Counted from the first letter of the stretch, positions 9,198 to 19,433 are shown. The stretch: DNA of 21,220 nucleotides from Acephala macrosclerotiorum (GCA_014904845.1 MU119753.1:1-21220), one strand, 5' to 3'. Numbers and translations: made by a program. The notes: generated by a model from the letters alone, not told the origin.

Positions 9198-9435
9198 TAA
9201 AAAAATAATAAAATACAAAACAAAAAAGTTCAATCGTAGATTAGATTTATTCGAAGTAATTCGTAATTCGTAAATCAATTAATTAATCAATCAAAGTAGA
9301 AATAGAAAAAGTTATTGATTAATTTATAGTAAGCGAGAACTCTTTATATACTAGAAAACACGTAATTAGTACTGTCTTCGAAATTAGCTATTTACAAGGA
9401 TTTTTGAAAAAAGAGTATATAATTTTATTATATTA
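9196..9435 (+). repeat. Family R repeat, copy R5 (least mutated copy)
   Basis: This is the best-preserved member, with many CpA, CpT and TpG intact, for example GCGAGAACTCTTTATATACT, CACGTAATTAGTACTGTC and CTATTTACAAGG. It begins TGTAAAAAAATAATAAAATAC. Compared with R3 and R4 it lacks 22 bp after AATCGTA, a deletion between short AATTA/GATTA direct repeats. It is the best starting point for a family consensus. Function is unknown; there is no ORF. Confidence 0.82.
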
Positions 9436-9492
9436 CTCTCGAAATTAACTATTTATAAAAATTTTTAAAAAGAAAATCTATAATTTTATTAT
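9436..9492 (+). repeat. Partial tandem duplication of the R5 3' end
   Basis: CTCGAAATTAACTATTTATAAAAA and the TATAATTTTATTAT end repeat the last 60 bases of R5 (9377-9435). This copy shows more C-to-T and G-to-A changes than R5. Confidence 0.8.
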
Positions 9493-9699
9493 GATATATT
9501 ATTTTTAATATTTAACGTTTTTTATAAAATTTTTTATTAAATTTTAATTTTACGTAAAAACAATTATAAAAAAAAAAGTTTTTATTTATATTAATAAAAT
9601 TAATATAATTAAAAAATTTATATATTAAAATTTTTATATTATTTCAAAGTTTAAATCATTAAAAATAAAATATAATACAAAATATAAAAAACGTTTTTT
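9493..9699. other. AT-rich stretch, no gene
   Basis: Spacer between the R5 duplication and the left inverted arm. A weak match to the reverse complement of about 12000-12060 hints that the arm may extend into it. Nothing else is recognised. Confidence 0.4.
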
Positions 9700-10515
9700 T
9701 ATATAATAATTTAATTAATTTATTAAAAATTTATTAATTTTATAATTTCGAAATAATATATAATTAATTTAATAAAAAATATTAAAATTTTAATTTATAT
9801 TACGATTATAATAAAAATTATTTATTAATTCAAATTATTTAAAATTTAAATAAATATTATTAAATTTTAAATTTTAAATAATTTTATTAATTTATTATTA
9901 CGTAAATTAATAAAATATAATTGTATTTAAAAAAAAAATAATAATTATAAAATTTTATTAAATATGTTTTTATTTTAAATATTAAATATTTTTATAATTA
10001 TATAATTTTAAAAAAAAATTTTAAATTTTTTTTTAAAATTATATATTAAATAAAATAATTTAAATTAATTAAATTAATTATAATAATTAAATAAAAAAAC
10101 GAAAATTTTTAAAAAAAAAATTTTAATATAAAATTTTAAATATTAAAATTTTAAATTATAAAATATTTAAAATTTTAATTATATAATTTTCAAAAAAGAT
10201 TTTAAATTTTTTTTTTAAAATTATTTATATTAATAAAATCGATTATAATATTTTAATATAAAAAATAAAAAATCTATTAATATTTTTTTAATATAAAATT
10301 TTATTAAAAATATATTTTTATTTAAAATATTAAAAAAAATTTAAATTAATAAAATTAATCGTAATAATATAATATAAATTTTATAATAAATAAATTTTTA
10401 TTTTAAATATTAATAAATTTATTAATTTATTAATTTTATTATTTAATTAAATTCAAATTATTATTTTAATAAAATATTTTAATTTTAAAATTTTATAAAA
10501 TATATAATTTAAATT
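9700..10515 (+). repeat. Left arm of a large decayed inverted repeat
   Basis: It matches the reverse complement of 11515-11995 in colinear blocks: TTTAATTAATTTATTAAAAA near 9705 with the end near 11990; 9965-10045 (TTTTTATTTTAAATATTAAA) with 11865-11790; 10391-10450 (AAATTTATTAATTTATTAAT) with 11645-11590; and 10450-10515 with 11575-11515. The left arm is longer by internal extra sequence (about 10050-10260). It includes an inverted copy of family D at 9735-9925. Both arms are fully RIP-like. Coding content is not visible. Confidence 0.72.
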
Positions 10516-10770
10516 TTTTTAATTTAAAATTTAAAATAAAAATAAATTATTAAAATAGAAAATTTTATAATTTTTTATAAAAATGTTTTTATAAAATTTA
10601 TAAAATAAAATATACGTAAAATAAAATAAAAATTCGTTTATTATTAATTCGTTTAATAAATCGTTAAACGAATTTTTTTTTAAAACGAAAAAAATATTTT
10701 AATTTATTTAATTAATTTTTATTTTAAATTAAAAAATTGAAAATTTTTATATTAAAAAAAAATTTTATAT
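10516..10770. other. AT-rich spacer between left arm and core
   Basis: Low-complexity, CpG-only sequence with no counterpart seen on the other side, where the arm directly abuts the core. No gene. Confidence 0.4.
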
Positions 10771-10960
10771 ACTAACTGGCTGCCAATAGTACCAGCGACT
10801 TGCTAATAGCGCGCGCTACGCAGTTATTGCATGTCTAAAACTTTGACGCCCAATGATAGTCGATTAACAAGTAAATCTAAGCCCATAAAAACACTAAAAC
10901 TCTCGATTCTCGGCGACTACAAACGGTTGCGCGCGGCTTTTATGCAGTTACACTTAATCA

Positions 10961-10975
10961 ATTGAGTCGCTCAAT
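10961..10975. repeat. Small hairpin ATTGAG-TCG-CTCAAT
   Basis: Perfect 6-bp stem with a 3-nt loop, followed by several CTCAAT/CTCAATA words (10975-11013) that make a loose short repeat. Too small to assign a role. Confidence 0.6.
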
Positions 10976-11276
10976 CTCTCAATGCCTCATTTTAAGTTCT
11001 CAATACTCAATACTGATTAACTATAGCACTTGCTCGCAGTACTTACTAGCACTCTCTACGCGCGTAAATTTTGCTTGAATCGATTGATTCTACGATCAAA
11101 TTTTAAATAGCGTTAATATTTTCAATTTTCATTTTTATCTATTTGCATAATTTATAAAACGATGAAAATCTATTGATCGAATAAAGCGCGATCGCTAGTT
11201 TCTTAGCGAAGAATATTAAAACTTAATAATTTTCAATTTTACAATTTAATATTTTAATACGCGCTCGATAGATTTA

Positions 11277-11328
11277 TTTGAAACTTTTATAATAGACTAA
11301 ATAAATACTATAAATTATAAGTTTCAAA
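11277..11328. repeat. Inverted repeat, about 15-bp stem
   Basis: TTTGAAACTTTTATAAT (11277-11293) pairs with ATTATAAGTTTCAAA (11314-11328), leaving a two-base bulge, around a 20-nt loop. It lies in the AT-rich middle of the core. Confidence 0.75.
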
Positions 11329-11356
11329 TATTTAAATATTTAGTTTTAAATTGGTA

Positions 11357-11416
11357 CTATTAGTAATACTTTAACACTATTAGCATTGGATTAACGCTAT
11401 TGGTACTAGACTAAAA
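11357..11416. repeat. Degenerate 20-bp tandem repeat, three units
   Basis: Three contiguous 20-mers begin CTATTAGTAATA, CTATTAGCATTG and CTATTGGTACTA and end in TTAACA, TTAACG and CTAAAA. The shared pattern is CTATTRGYA followed by a variable middle and an A-rich end. Related CCAATAG and GCTAATAGCG words occur at 10785-10812 and 11458-11478, some in the opposite orientation. It looks like an old minisatellite. Confidence 0.8.
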
Positions 11417-11442
11417 TAGTCGATAGCGCTAACAATCGACTA
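11417..11442. repeat. Hairpin with 8-bp stem
   Basis: TAGTCGAT (11417-11424) and ATCGACTA (11435-11442) are perfect inverted complements around a 10-nt loop that itself holds the palindrome AGCGCT. It directly follows the 20-bp tandem units. Confidence 0.8.
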
Positions 11443-11514
11443 AGTTGCCATTGGCTCGCTAATAGCGCTACTAGCGCACGTGTTTTTCGACAAAACGATT
11501 AGTAAAAAATATTT

Positions 11515-11995
11515 TTTCTAATATAATTTAAATATTTTATAAATATTTAAAATTAAAACAATTATATTAAAATAATAATTTTAAATTTTATTGAATAATA
11601 AAATTAATAAATTAATAAATTTTTTAATATTTAAAATAAAAAAAAATTTTTAATAAAATTTTATATTAAAAAAATTTTTTAAAATTTTTTTTAAAAATTA
11701 TATAATTATAAAAATATTTAATATTAAATAAATATTTTAATATTTATTATAAAATTTTATATTAAAAAATTATTTATTAAAAAAAAATTTAAATTTTTTT
11801 TTAAAAATTATATAATTATAAAAATATTTAATATTTAAAATAAAAATATATTTAAAAATTTAATAATATTTAATTAAATTTTAATTTATTTATAAATTTT
11901 ATATAATTATATTATATATTAATTAAAATAATTATATATTATTTTAAAATATTTTTATTATAAAAATTTTTAATAAATTAATTAAATTATTATAT
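11515..11995 (-). repeat. Right arm of the large inverted repeat
   Basis: Reverse-complement partner of 9700-10515. It starts within a few bases of the end of the core. It contains an internal duplication (about 11690-11720 and 11800-11830, each AAAAATTATATAATTATAAA followed by AATATTTAATATT), which has a counterpart in the repeated blocks of the left arm (10000-10045 and 10180-10220). Fully AT-converted, no coding content. Confidence 0.7.
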
Positions 11996-12424
11996 TTAAA
12001 TATTTTAATTAAATTTAAATAAAATCGTTTATTATAAAAAATATTAATATTACGTATATATAAAAAAATTAATATTAATTTTTAAATTAAATAAATAATT
12101 ATATTATAATATTAATTTAATTTTTTTTTTTGAAAATTATTAATTTTTTAATTTTTTATTATTATATAAAAAAATATATATTATTTAATTTAAAATCGTT
12201 ATATATAATTTAATATTAATATATATTTTAAAATTTAAATATAATATTAATAATTAATTTTTATTTTAAAATTTAATTTAAAATTTTTAATAATTTAAAA
12301 ATAAAATATTATTAAAAAATTTTAATATTAAAAAATTTTAATATTTAAATATTTAATTATTAAAAATAATATTTTTATATTTTAAATATAATAAATAAAT
12401 CGTTATTTATAATTTTTATAATAT
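11996..12424. other. AT-rich stretch, no gene
   Basis: Spacer between the right arm and copia copy C. A short direct duplication, AAAAAATTTTAATATT twice near 12316-12346, is present. Nothing else is recognised. Confidence 0.45.
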
Positions 12425-12631
12425 TAATTATTAATAATAATTAATTAAACGTACGTAAAAAAAAATTTAATTTTTAATATACGTATTAATTTATAATTAA
12501 ATTTAAATTATTTAAAAAATAAAATTCAAAATATAAAAATTTTATTTTCAAAATAAAAATAAAATAATATTAATTATATACGATTTCGAATCGAACGTAA
12601 ATATTATATAATATTTATTTTAATATTAATA
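12425..12631 (-). repeat. Candidate 3' LTR of copy C
   Basis: Paired with 18011-18217 at exactly the same length and about 90% identity by eye. In coding sense it begins TATTAATATT and ends AATAATTA, which RIP would produce from the usual TG...CA ends. It keeps CG at TACGATTTCGAATCGAACG. Confidence 0.8.
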
Positions 12632-12964
12632 ATTTTTTTTATAATAAAAATATTATTATTTTTAATAATTTAAACGAATAAATTTTTTTTTTTATTATAC
12701 GTTATAAATATATAAAATTTATTAATTTTAATATAAATAAAAATATTAAAAAAATAAAAATTATATAATCGAATATTAAAAATAATATTAATTCTTTAAT
12801 ATTATTTTTAAAAATTATTAAAATTTATAAATTTCAAATTAAAAAAAAAAAATTTATTTTTAATTTAAAATTTTAAATAATAATATTATTAGAAATAAAT
12901 ATTTTTTTATTTATTTTTTTTATTTATTTTTTTATTTAAGTTTTTATTATTTTTTTATTATTTT
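12632..12964 (-). other. Copy C region between RNase H and 3' LTR
   Basis: About 330 bp of low-complexity AT with long A- and T-runs. It occupies the place of the 3' untranslated part of the element, including a likely polypurine tract at 12634-12641. It is not clearly alignable to the tails of copies A and B. Confidence 0.5.
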
Positions 12965-14010
12965 TTAATTTATTTTTTAATCGTATTTTAAAATAATTAA
13001 TATTTAAAAACGTTTTTAAAATTTTATTAAAAATTAATTTTATTATAATATTTATTAAATTGTTTTTATTATTAATTTATTTAATTTTTTATAATTTTTT
13101 TTAATCGTATAATTATTATAAAATTATAATATTGATTATTAAATATTTCTTTTAATCGTTTTAAATTTAATTTAATATTTGTAAAACAAATACAAATTAA
13201 TATATATAATAATTAAAATATTAAAAAAAACGAATTATTTTACGATTATATTTATAATAAATTCGATTATTATTATTATATTAATTTTTTTTATTATTTT
13301 ATAAATTTTTAAAATTAATACGTTTTTAATAATTCGTTTATTTTTAATAAAATTATAATAAATAAAAAAAAAATTTTAAATTTTTTATTATTTTTTTTAT
13401 TTTCGTTTATAAAAATAATTTTATATTTAATTTAATAATTAAAATTTTTATTATTTACAAACGATTTACTAATAAAAATAAAAAATTTTATTATTAATAA
13501 ATTTAAAATAACGTATTTAAATTCTCGATTTAAATTTTTAATTTATTATTCGAATTTTTTATTTAATATAATAATTTCGTTTTCAATCGAATTTTAATAT
13601 TAAATAATAATAAATAAATCGAAAATTACTTTAAATTAATAAATTATAATAATATATATATTTTAAATATATTATTTTTTATATTTAATTTATAAATTTA
13701 ATAATTTAAAATTTATTAATTTACGTTTTTTATTTTAATTTTTTTATATTAAATTAATATATATTTATTAAAAATTAATAAAATTTATAATATAAAAATT
13801 ATTTTAAATTTTATTATAAATTTAATTTTTTATTTTATTAATATAAATATATTATTCGTTTATATTTTAATAATATTAAATATTTTTTTTCAATTATAAT
13901 TAAAAAATAAAAATCGTATATAAACGTAATTATTAATATTTTTTTTTTAAAATATTTATAATATATAATTTATTAATATATTTTTATTTTAATGATTTTA
14001 TATAATAATT
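12965..14010 (-). pseudogene. Copy C pol remnant: RT C-terminal half and RNase H
   Basis: On the minus strand, 13640-13500 matches A 846-990 almost base for base and translates as FDLFIII and LNREFKYVI, beside FDLFIIV and LNRKFKYII in A. Continuing downward, FVNNKNF (near 13455-13440) matches FANNKDF, and blocks to 12965 match A up to about 1535. Upstream, 14000-13850 gives IYDFYFLI and then TNNIFILIK, matching IYDFCFLI and IDNTLILIK. Here both catalytic Asp codons (13856-13851) have become Asn and the preceding Gln codon is TAA. About 150 bp of the A sequence between the RT motif and the connection part is not matched. Unlike A, this copy contains no R insertion at the A breakpoint (459), so it shows the uninterrupted state. 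Confidence 0.8.
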
Positions 14011-14960
14011 TTAAAATTATTATAATAATATTTAATAAATACGCGAATATTAATTATTAAAAATTAATTATCGATTTTATATAAATTTAAATAATATTAT
14101 AAAATTATATTTTAATTATTTTATTTAAAAATTAAATTAAAAATAATAATAATATAATAATAATTTATTAATTAATTTTTTAAATAATTGAAAATTATAT
14201 TAAAAAAAAAAAATTTATTATTATATTTTTAAATTATTAATTTTAATTTTTTATACGAATTATTAATAATTTATTTTTAATTTTATTAATTAATTTTAAA
14301 TTGAAAATACGAATTTTAATATATTTAATAAAATCGAATTTAACGAATTAAAAAAAAAATTTTATAATTAAATTATTAATTTTTTTTTATTAAAATTTTT
14401 TAAATAATATTTTAAATATAATAATTATATTTTTTTTTTATTTATTATAAACGTTATAAATATTATAAATATTTTATTTTTGTTTTTAATAATAATAATA
14501 AATATATTATTAAAATTTTTATCGTCGTTATCGTTTTTAACAAATTAATAATATTTATTTCATTGTAATTTTTTATTGAGTATTTTTTTATTATTATATT
14601 ATTTTATTAATAATTTATATAAATTTTTTTAATTTTTTTTTTATTAAATATATATATTCGAAAAAATTAATAAATTTAAAATAAATCTTATATTTAAATT
14701 ATTTCTTATTATAAGCGCGTTTATAATTTAACGTTCAACGTATAAACATTGTATTTTTTTAATAATTATACGAATTATTTTAAAATACATTTTAAAAATT
14801 AATAATATAAATACGATTTTATTCGAGTTTATTAAATCGTTTATTATTTTAATTATTATTTATAAAATTAATTTTTTATTAATTTATTTATTAATAAATT
14901 CGTTTCGAATAATCTTATAAACTTTTTATAATAAAATATAATATTTTTTTATTTTCTCGA
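14011..14960 (-). pseudogene. Copy C interval between RT palm and integrase
   Basis: By Ty1/copia order this should hold the integrase C-terminus and the N-terminal half of RT. It keeps islands of milder mutation, for example 14520-14600 (ATCGTCGTTATCG) and 14700-14760 (AAGCGCG, AACGTTCAACG), but I could not assign a motif. Frames are full of stops. Confidence 0.45.
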
Positions 14961-16830
14961 TATTATTATAAATTTCAACGAATATTTTTTTAATTTTAAT
15001 TATTATTATTTTTACGTATTATTAAAATTCTATAAACGAAAATTTTTTTCTTATATTATAAATGAAATAATTTAATAATTTTTAATATATCTCGATTCAA
15101 TATATTCGAAAAATATTTTATATTATTTTTATAAATATATTTTTTAAGAATTTAATTATTGAAAATATTATTATTAAATTTATTATTTATAAAATTAATT
15201 TTTCGTTTAAATATAAAACGTTAATAATAATAAAATAATTAAACTTATAATTGTTTTATAAAATAAATTTAAATTTTTTAAATAATTTTTTATACATTTA
15301 ATAATAATAATAATATTTAATAAAATATTAAATATATTTAATATTTATATTATAATTTACACGTTAAAATTTTTTTAATAAACGTTATATTAATAAATAA
15401 TCAAATTATTAATATAATTATTATAATTCGATTTTAATAAAATAATTTCAAATTAAATCTTTTTTTATTAATATAATAATATTTATAAATAGTTTTATTT
15501 TTATACGATTAAAATAATTTTATTTTTTTAAATTAAAATATTTTTAAAATTATTAAATTTTTATTTTATTTTATTTATATTTTAAATATAAAATAAAAAT
15601 AATATATTTATTAAAATAATATAAAATATTAAAATATTTAAAAATGTATTAATTTAAATTACTTTTTATAATAATATAATTTTTTTATTAAATCGAATTT
15701 TATAAATATTAATTATTAATATAATTCTTTAAAAAACTTTAAACGAATATCGATTTTTAAATATAAATATCAAATTTTTATTAAATTATTATAAAATAAT
15801 TTAAATATATTTTTTTATATAATAATATAATAAATAAATAAATCGTTTAAAATAATTATTATTTGAATATTATTAATTTTTTTAAATTTAATAAAATAAA
15901 TTTTATTTTCGTTTTTTATTTTTATATTTATTAATAATTAATCGATTTTTTCGATTTTATTATTTTTTGAAATTTTTTTTATATTTTTATATTTAATAAA
16001 AATTTTTTAATAATAAATTATTATAATATTACGATTAATAATATATTAAACGTATTATTAAAATTTAAAATATATTTATTATTATTTTTTTATTATATAT
16101 TTTATTAATTAATATTCAAATTTATTATAAATATAATATTTTTTTTAATAAACTTTTTTTAATATTCGCGATTTATATAATAATTATTACGATTTTAAAT
16201 TATTTTTTATTTTTTTTATTAAATCGAAAAAATCGAAAAATTGAAATTATTTTATATTTACATTTTTTATTACGTTTTTCGTATATTCGATCGATTTAAT
16301 TTTAATCGATTTTATTTTAATTTTTTTAATTTTTTTAAAAATTGTAATTGAAATTATTATTATATTATTACGTATTATAATATCGATTGTAAATTATAAT
16401 TTAATATAAACGTTTTTAAATATATTTATAAATTTATAAAATATTAAATTGCATTTTTTAATACTTTAATAAATTTTAATAATTTAATTTTAAAAATTAT
16501 ATTTTATATAATATTTATTAAATAAATTACGTTAAATTTATTAAAAATAATTAATAAATAATTAAAAATATTTTAATTTAATTTTTAATTAATTAATTAT
16601 AAGAATTTGTAATAATATAATTGTTTTTTATAAAAATATATATAATTATCGATTTTATTTATTTTAAAATATATTTAAATTATATTTATTATTATTTTAA
16701 AATTATAATTTTTTTTTATTATTTTATTATAATAAAATAAATTCGTACGATTTATAAATATAATAAAAAATATTTTATTATATTAATTTTTTAATAATTT
16801 AATATTAAAAATATTAAATAATTTTTTATC
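14961..16830 (-). pseudogene. Copy C gag-to-integrase region
   Basis: It is defined by colinear matches with copy B (about 4500-6010), split in B by repeat R3. The strongest match is 15905-15950 with B 5095-5150, followed by the block near 14978-15040 with B 5880-6010. C keeps more CG than B at matched sites (for example AATATTCGTTG against AATATTTATTA), so the strand and direction are secure while the protein is not. A Cys codon within KKCKY (coding sense, near 16260) could be a relic of a Gag zinc finger, but one residue is not enough to claim it. Confidence 0.55.
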
Positions 16831-18010
16831 GTATTTTTTATTATTATCGATATATTTTATAAAAATTGAAAATTATTATTTTAAAAATTATCGTTTAATC
16901 GAATATTTTAATCGAAGTTTATATTTTTTTAATATATCGATTATTAAAATTATTAATTTAAAAATTAAATATTTAAAAATAATATACTTTGAAATTAAAC
17001 GTTTAAAAATTAAAAATTTTATATTAATAAAAATAAATTATTTTAAAAAATAATATTCGTTTTATAAATAAATTTAATTCGAATATTATTTAAATAATAT
17101 TAAAAAAAAGAATTTTTTATTTAAATGTTTTTTTTTAATTTATTTATAATATTATTTTTTATTAATAATTCTTTTTAATTTTTTAATAATAAATTATTTA
17201 TTTTTAATAATATAAATTTTATAAATTTATAAAAAATTTTTAAATTTTCAAACGAATTTTTTATTTATTAATATTAACGTTTTTTTAATAAATTTTTAAA
17301 AAAAATTATTAATATATTTTCTTTTTATAAAATTTTATTATATATAAAATATATTCGTTTATTTTTTTTTTTAATATTATTTTTCGTAAAATCGAATTTG
17401 TTTTTTATTTTATTTTATTATATATATATTTTAATTTTGTCGATTTTTTAATTATTTTAATTATTATTTATATTTCGTTTAAACAAACGAAAAAAATATA
17501 AATTTCAAAAATATTAAAATATTTTATAAATAAATAATAAAATAAACGATTTAAAATAAATAATAAAATAAATAAAAAAACGAATAAACGTAAAAATTTC
17601 ATGTAATCGTAAAATAATATAATTATACAATTAATCGATTAATTTGTAATTATAAAAAATAAATAAATTCGATCGAAATAAAAAAAATAAATAAATATTA
17701 TTTTAAATAAAATTTAAATTAAATAATATTTTTCGTCGATTATTATTTTTTTCGAATTTATAAACTATTTTATTTTATATAATAAATATAAATTTAAATT
17801 AATTATTTAAATATACGAATTTTTTTATAATTTTAAAAATCGAAAAAACGTTAAAATTTTATTTTTATGAAAAAAATAATAAAATTCTTTTGTAATTTAA
17901 TAATATTTAAAAACGTAATATCGATTTTTTTTAATATTATTTTATATTGAAATTTATATTTCGTAATTTAATTTTTTTTAAATAAATTTTTATTAATTCG
18001 TAATTAAAAA
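16831..18010 (-). other. Copy C 5' part (leader and gag side), no motif
   Basis: About 1.2 kb between the 5' LTR and the first block shared with copy B. It would hold the primer-binding site and the beginning of gag. Neither is recognisable. CpG remains frequent (for example 17370-17480, 17575-17760). Confidence 0.45.
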
Positions 18011-18217
18011 TAATTATTAATAATAATTAATTAAACGTATATAAAAAATTTTTTAGTTTTTAATATATATATTAATTTATAATTGAATTTAAATTATTTA
18101 AAAAACGAAATTCGAAATATAAAATTGTTTTTTTAAAAATAAAAATAAAATAATATTAATTATTTACGATTTCGAATTACACGTAAATATTATATAATAT
18201 TTATTTTAATATTAATA
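18011..18217 (-). repeat. Candidate 5' LTR of copy C
   Basis: Partner of 12425-12631. Several of the roughly 20 differences are C/T or G/A, so much of the divergence may be RIP rather than age. As the 5' LTR it would have carried the promoter; no element can be identified now. Confidence 0.8.
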
Positions 18218-19164
18218 AATTAATTATATTTAATTAATTTAAAATAAATTATTTTAAAATTTTTAAAAAAAAAAATTTATTATAATTATTATTTTATTTT
18301 TAATATTTTTATATTTATACGTTTTAAAAATAATTTTTAATATTGTAATTTTAAATTATTCTATTTTAAATATTAATATATAATTAAAAATAATTAAATA
18401 TATTATTAAATTTATAAACTTTTAATAAAAAATAAAAAAATTATAATTATTAATTTTATATTATTATAATTCGAATTATAATTATATTATATATTTTTTA
18501 TTATTTAATTATTTTTATAAAATTATAATTATTTAATAATAAAATAAATTTAAAAATAAATTTTATATCGTTTAAATAATATTTTTTTATTAATTTAATA
18601 TTCGTATAAACGAATTATTATATTAATATTTTAATAATTAAAAAATAAAATATATTAAAATAAACGATTTCAATTTTTAAATATTATTATAAATTTATAA
18701 ATTATTTCGAATTAACGTTTTTTATTATTTATTATTCGAAATATAATAATTTTAATTTAAAATTAAAAAAAATAATATAAATTATATAAATATTTTAAAT
18801 ATTTTTATTATTAAATTTTAAAATTTAATTTTTAATTTAATTTATATTTATAAAACTATAAATTGACGTATTTTTAATTATTAATTATTATTATATTTTT
18901 TTAATAAAAAAATTTGAAATTTTAAAAATAAAATAAATTTATTAATTATTATTTTAAATAATAATTTAATATTTAATATTTTATTAATATTACGAAATAT
19001 AAATTAAAAAATAAAATAAATTTTTAAATTTTTAATATTATTAATTTAATATATAAATATAATTTATAAATATATATATATTTTTTTTAAAAAAAAAAAT
19101 ATAAAAATAATATTAATATAATATTAATATTATTAAAAAATATTTATTCGAATAAAAAAAAATA
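18218..19164. other. AT-rich stretch, no gene
   Basis: Low-complexity sequence with sparse CpG and stops in all frames. No repeat partner, RNA gene or ORF recognised. Confidence 0.5.
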
Positions 19165-19320
19165 AAAAACGTATATAAAATTTTTAATTTTTAATATACG
19201 TATAAAATAATTTTTTTTTTAAAAATTATATAAAAATTAAAAAATATAATTTCAATTTTAATACAATTTAATATTATATATAATTATTGTATTAATATTA
19301 TATTTATATTAATAAAAAAA
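19165..19320 (-). repeat. Possible LTR fragment of the copy C family
   Basis: AAACGTATATAAAATTTTTA and TTTTTAATATACGTAT at 19168-19208 match the corresponding part of the copy C LTRs (12448-12486 and 18032-18071), with surviving CG at shared places. The rest aligns only loosely, down to an ATATTA...TATTAATA end near 19315. It could be a solo LTR; chance similarity in AT-rich DNA is not excluded. Confidence 0.4.
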
Positions 19321-19433
19321 ACATTTTTTTATTATAATTTATTATTATATAAAATTTATTAATATTTTCATATAAAAATTATATAATTAAACTTTAAAAA
19401 TAATATTAATAAATTAATATTATTTTTAAAATT

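Larger units (their letters stand above)
10771..11512. other. GC-richer, little-mutated core of the inverted structure
   Basis: Composition changes abruptly at both ends. Words such as TAGCGCGCGCTACGC, TTGCGCGCGGC and GATAGCGC contrast with the flanks. The left part (10860-11040) keeps many C but fewer G on the plus strand (about 2:1 in 10861-10920 and 10981-11040), as if mainly minus-strand C had been mutated. A more AT-rich middle (11100-11340) follows, then a right part with degenerate repeats. Stops occur in all frames and I recognise no protein, tRNA or rRNA. It could be unique host sequence caught between arms, cargo of a foldback element, or a young insertion. Function unknown. Confidence 0.7.
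12425..18217 (-). mobile_element. Ty1/copia-type LTR retrotransposon fossil, copy C (near full length)
   Basis: Two 207-bp direct repeats (12425-12631 and 18011-18217) differ at about 20 positions and enclose about 5.4 kb; a total of 5.79 kb is normal for Ty1/copia. The interior read on the minus strand contains RNase H and RT homologous to copy A at the low-coordinate end, then integrase and gag-side blocks shared with copy B. The order therefore fits transcription from 18217 toward 12425. A T-run on the plus strand at 12634-12641 (an A-run in the coding sense) lies just inside the 3' LTR, where the polypurine tract should be. Flanking bases (AATAT left, AATTA right) are similar but not a clean target-site duplication. 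All frames are broken. Confidence 0.82.

Noticed and set aside
11357..11416. CRISPR-like or regulatory repeat array
   Set aside because: The 20-bp units are contiguous without spacers, degenerate, and in a eukaryotic context. A minisatellite fits better.
10771..11512. Protein-coding gene in the core
   Set aside because: Stops interrupt every frame at short intervals and no motif was recognised. Normal composition alone is not evidence for a gene.
16250..16275. Gag zinc knuckle (coding-sense KKCKY) in copy C
   Set aside because: Only one Cys is visible, with no spaced Cys-His partners. Mutation could have removed them, but the call cannot be supported.
12420..18222. Target-site duplication around copia copy C
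   Set aside because: AATAT on the left and AATTA on the right are not identical, and in DNA this AT-rich such similarity is expected by chance.
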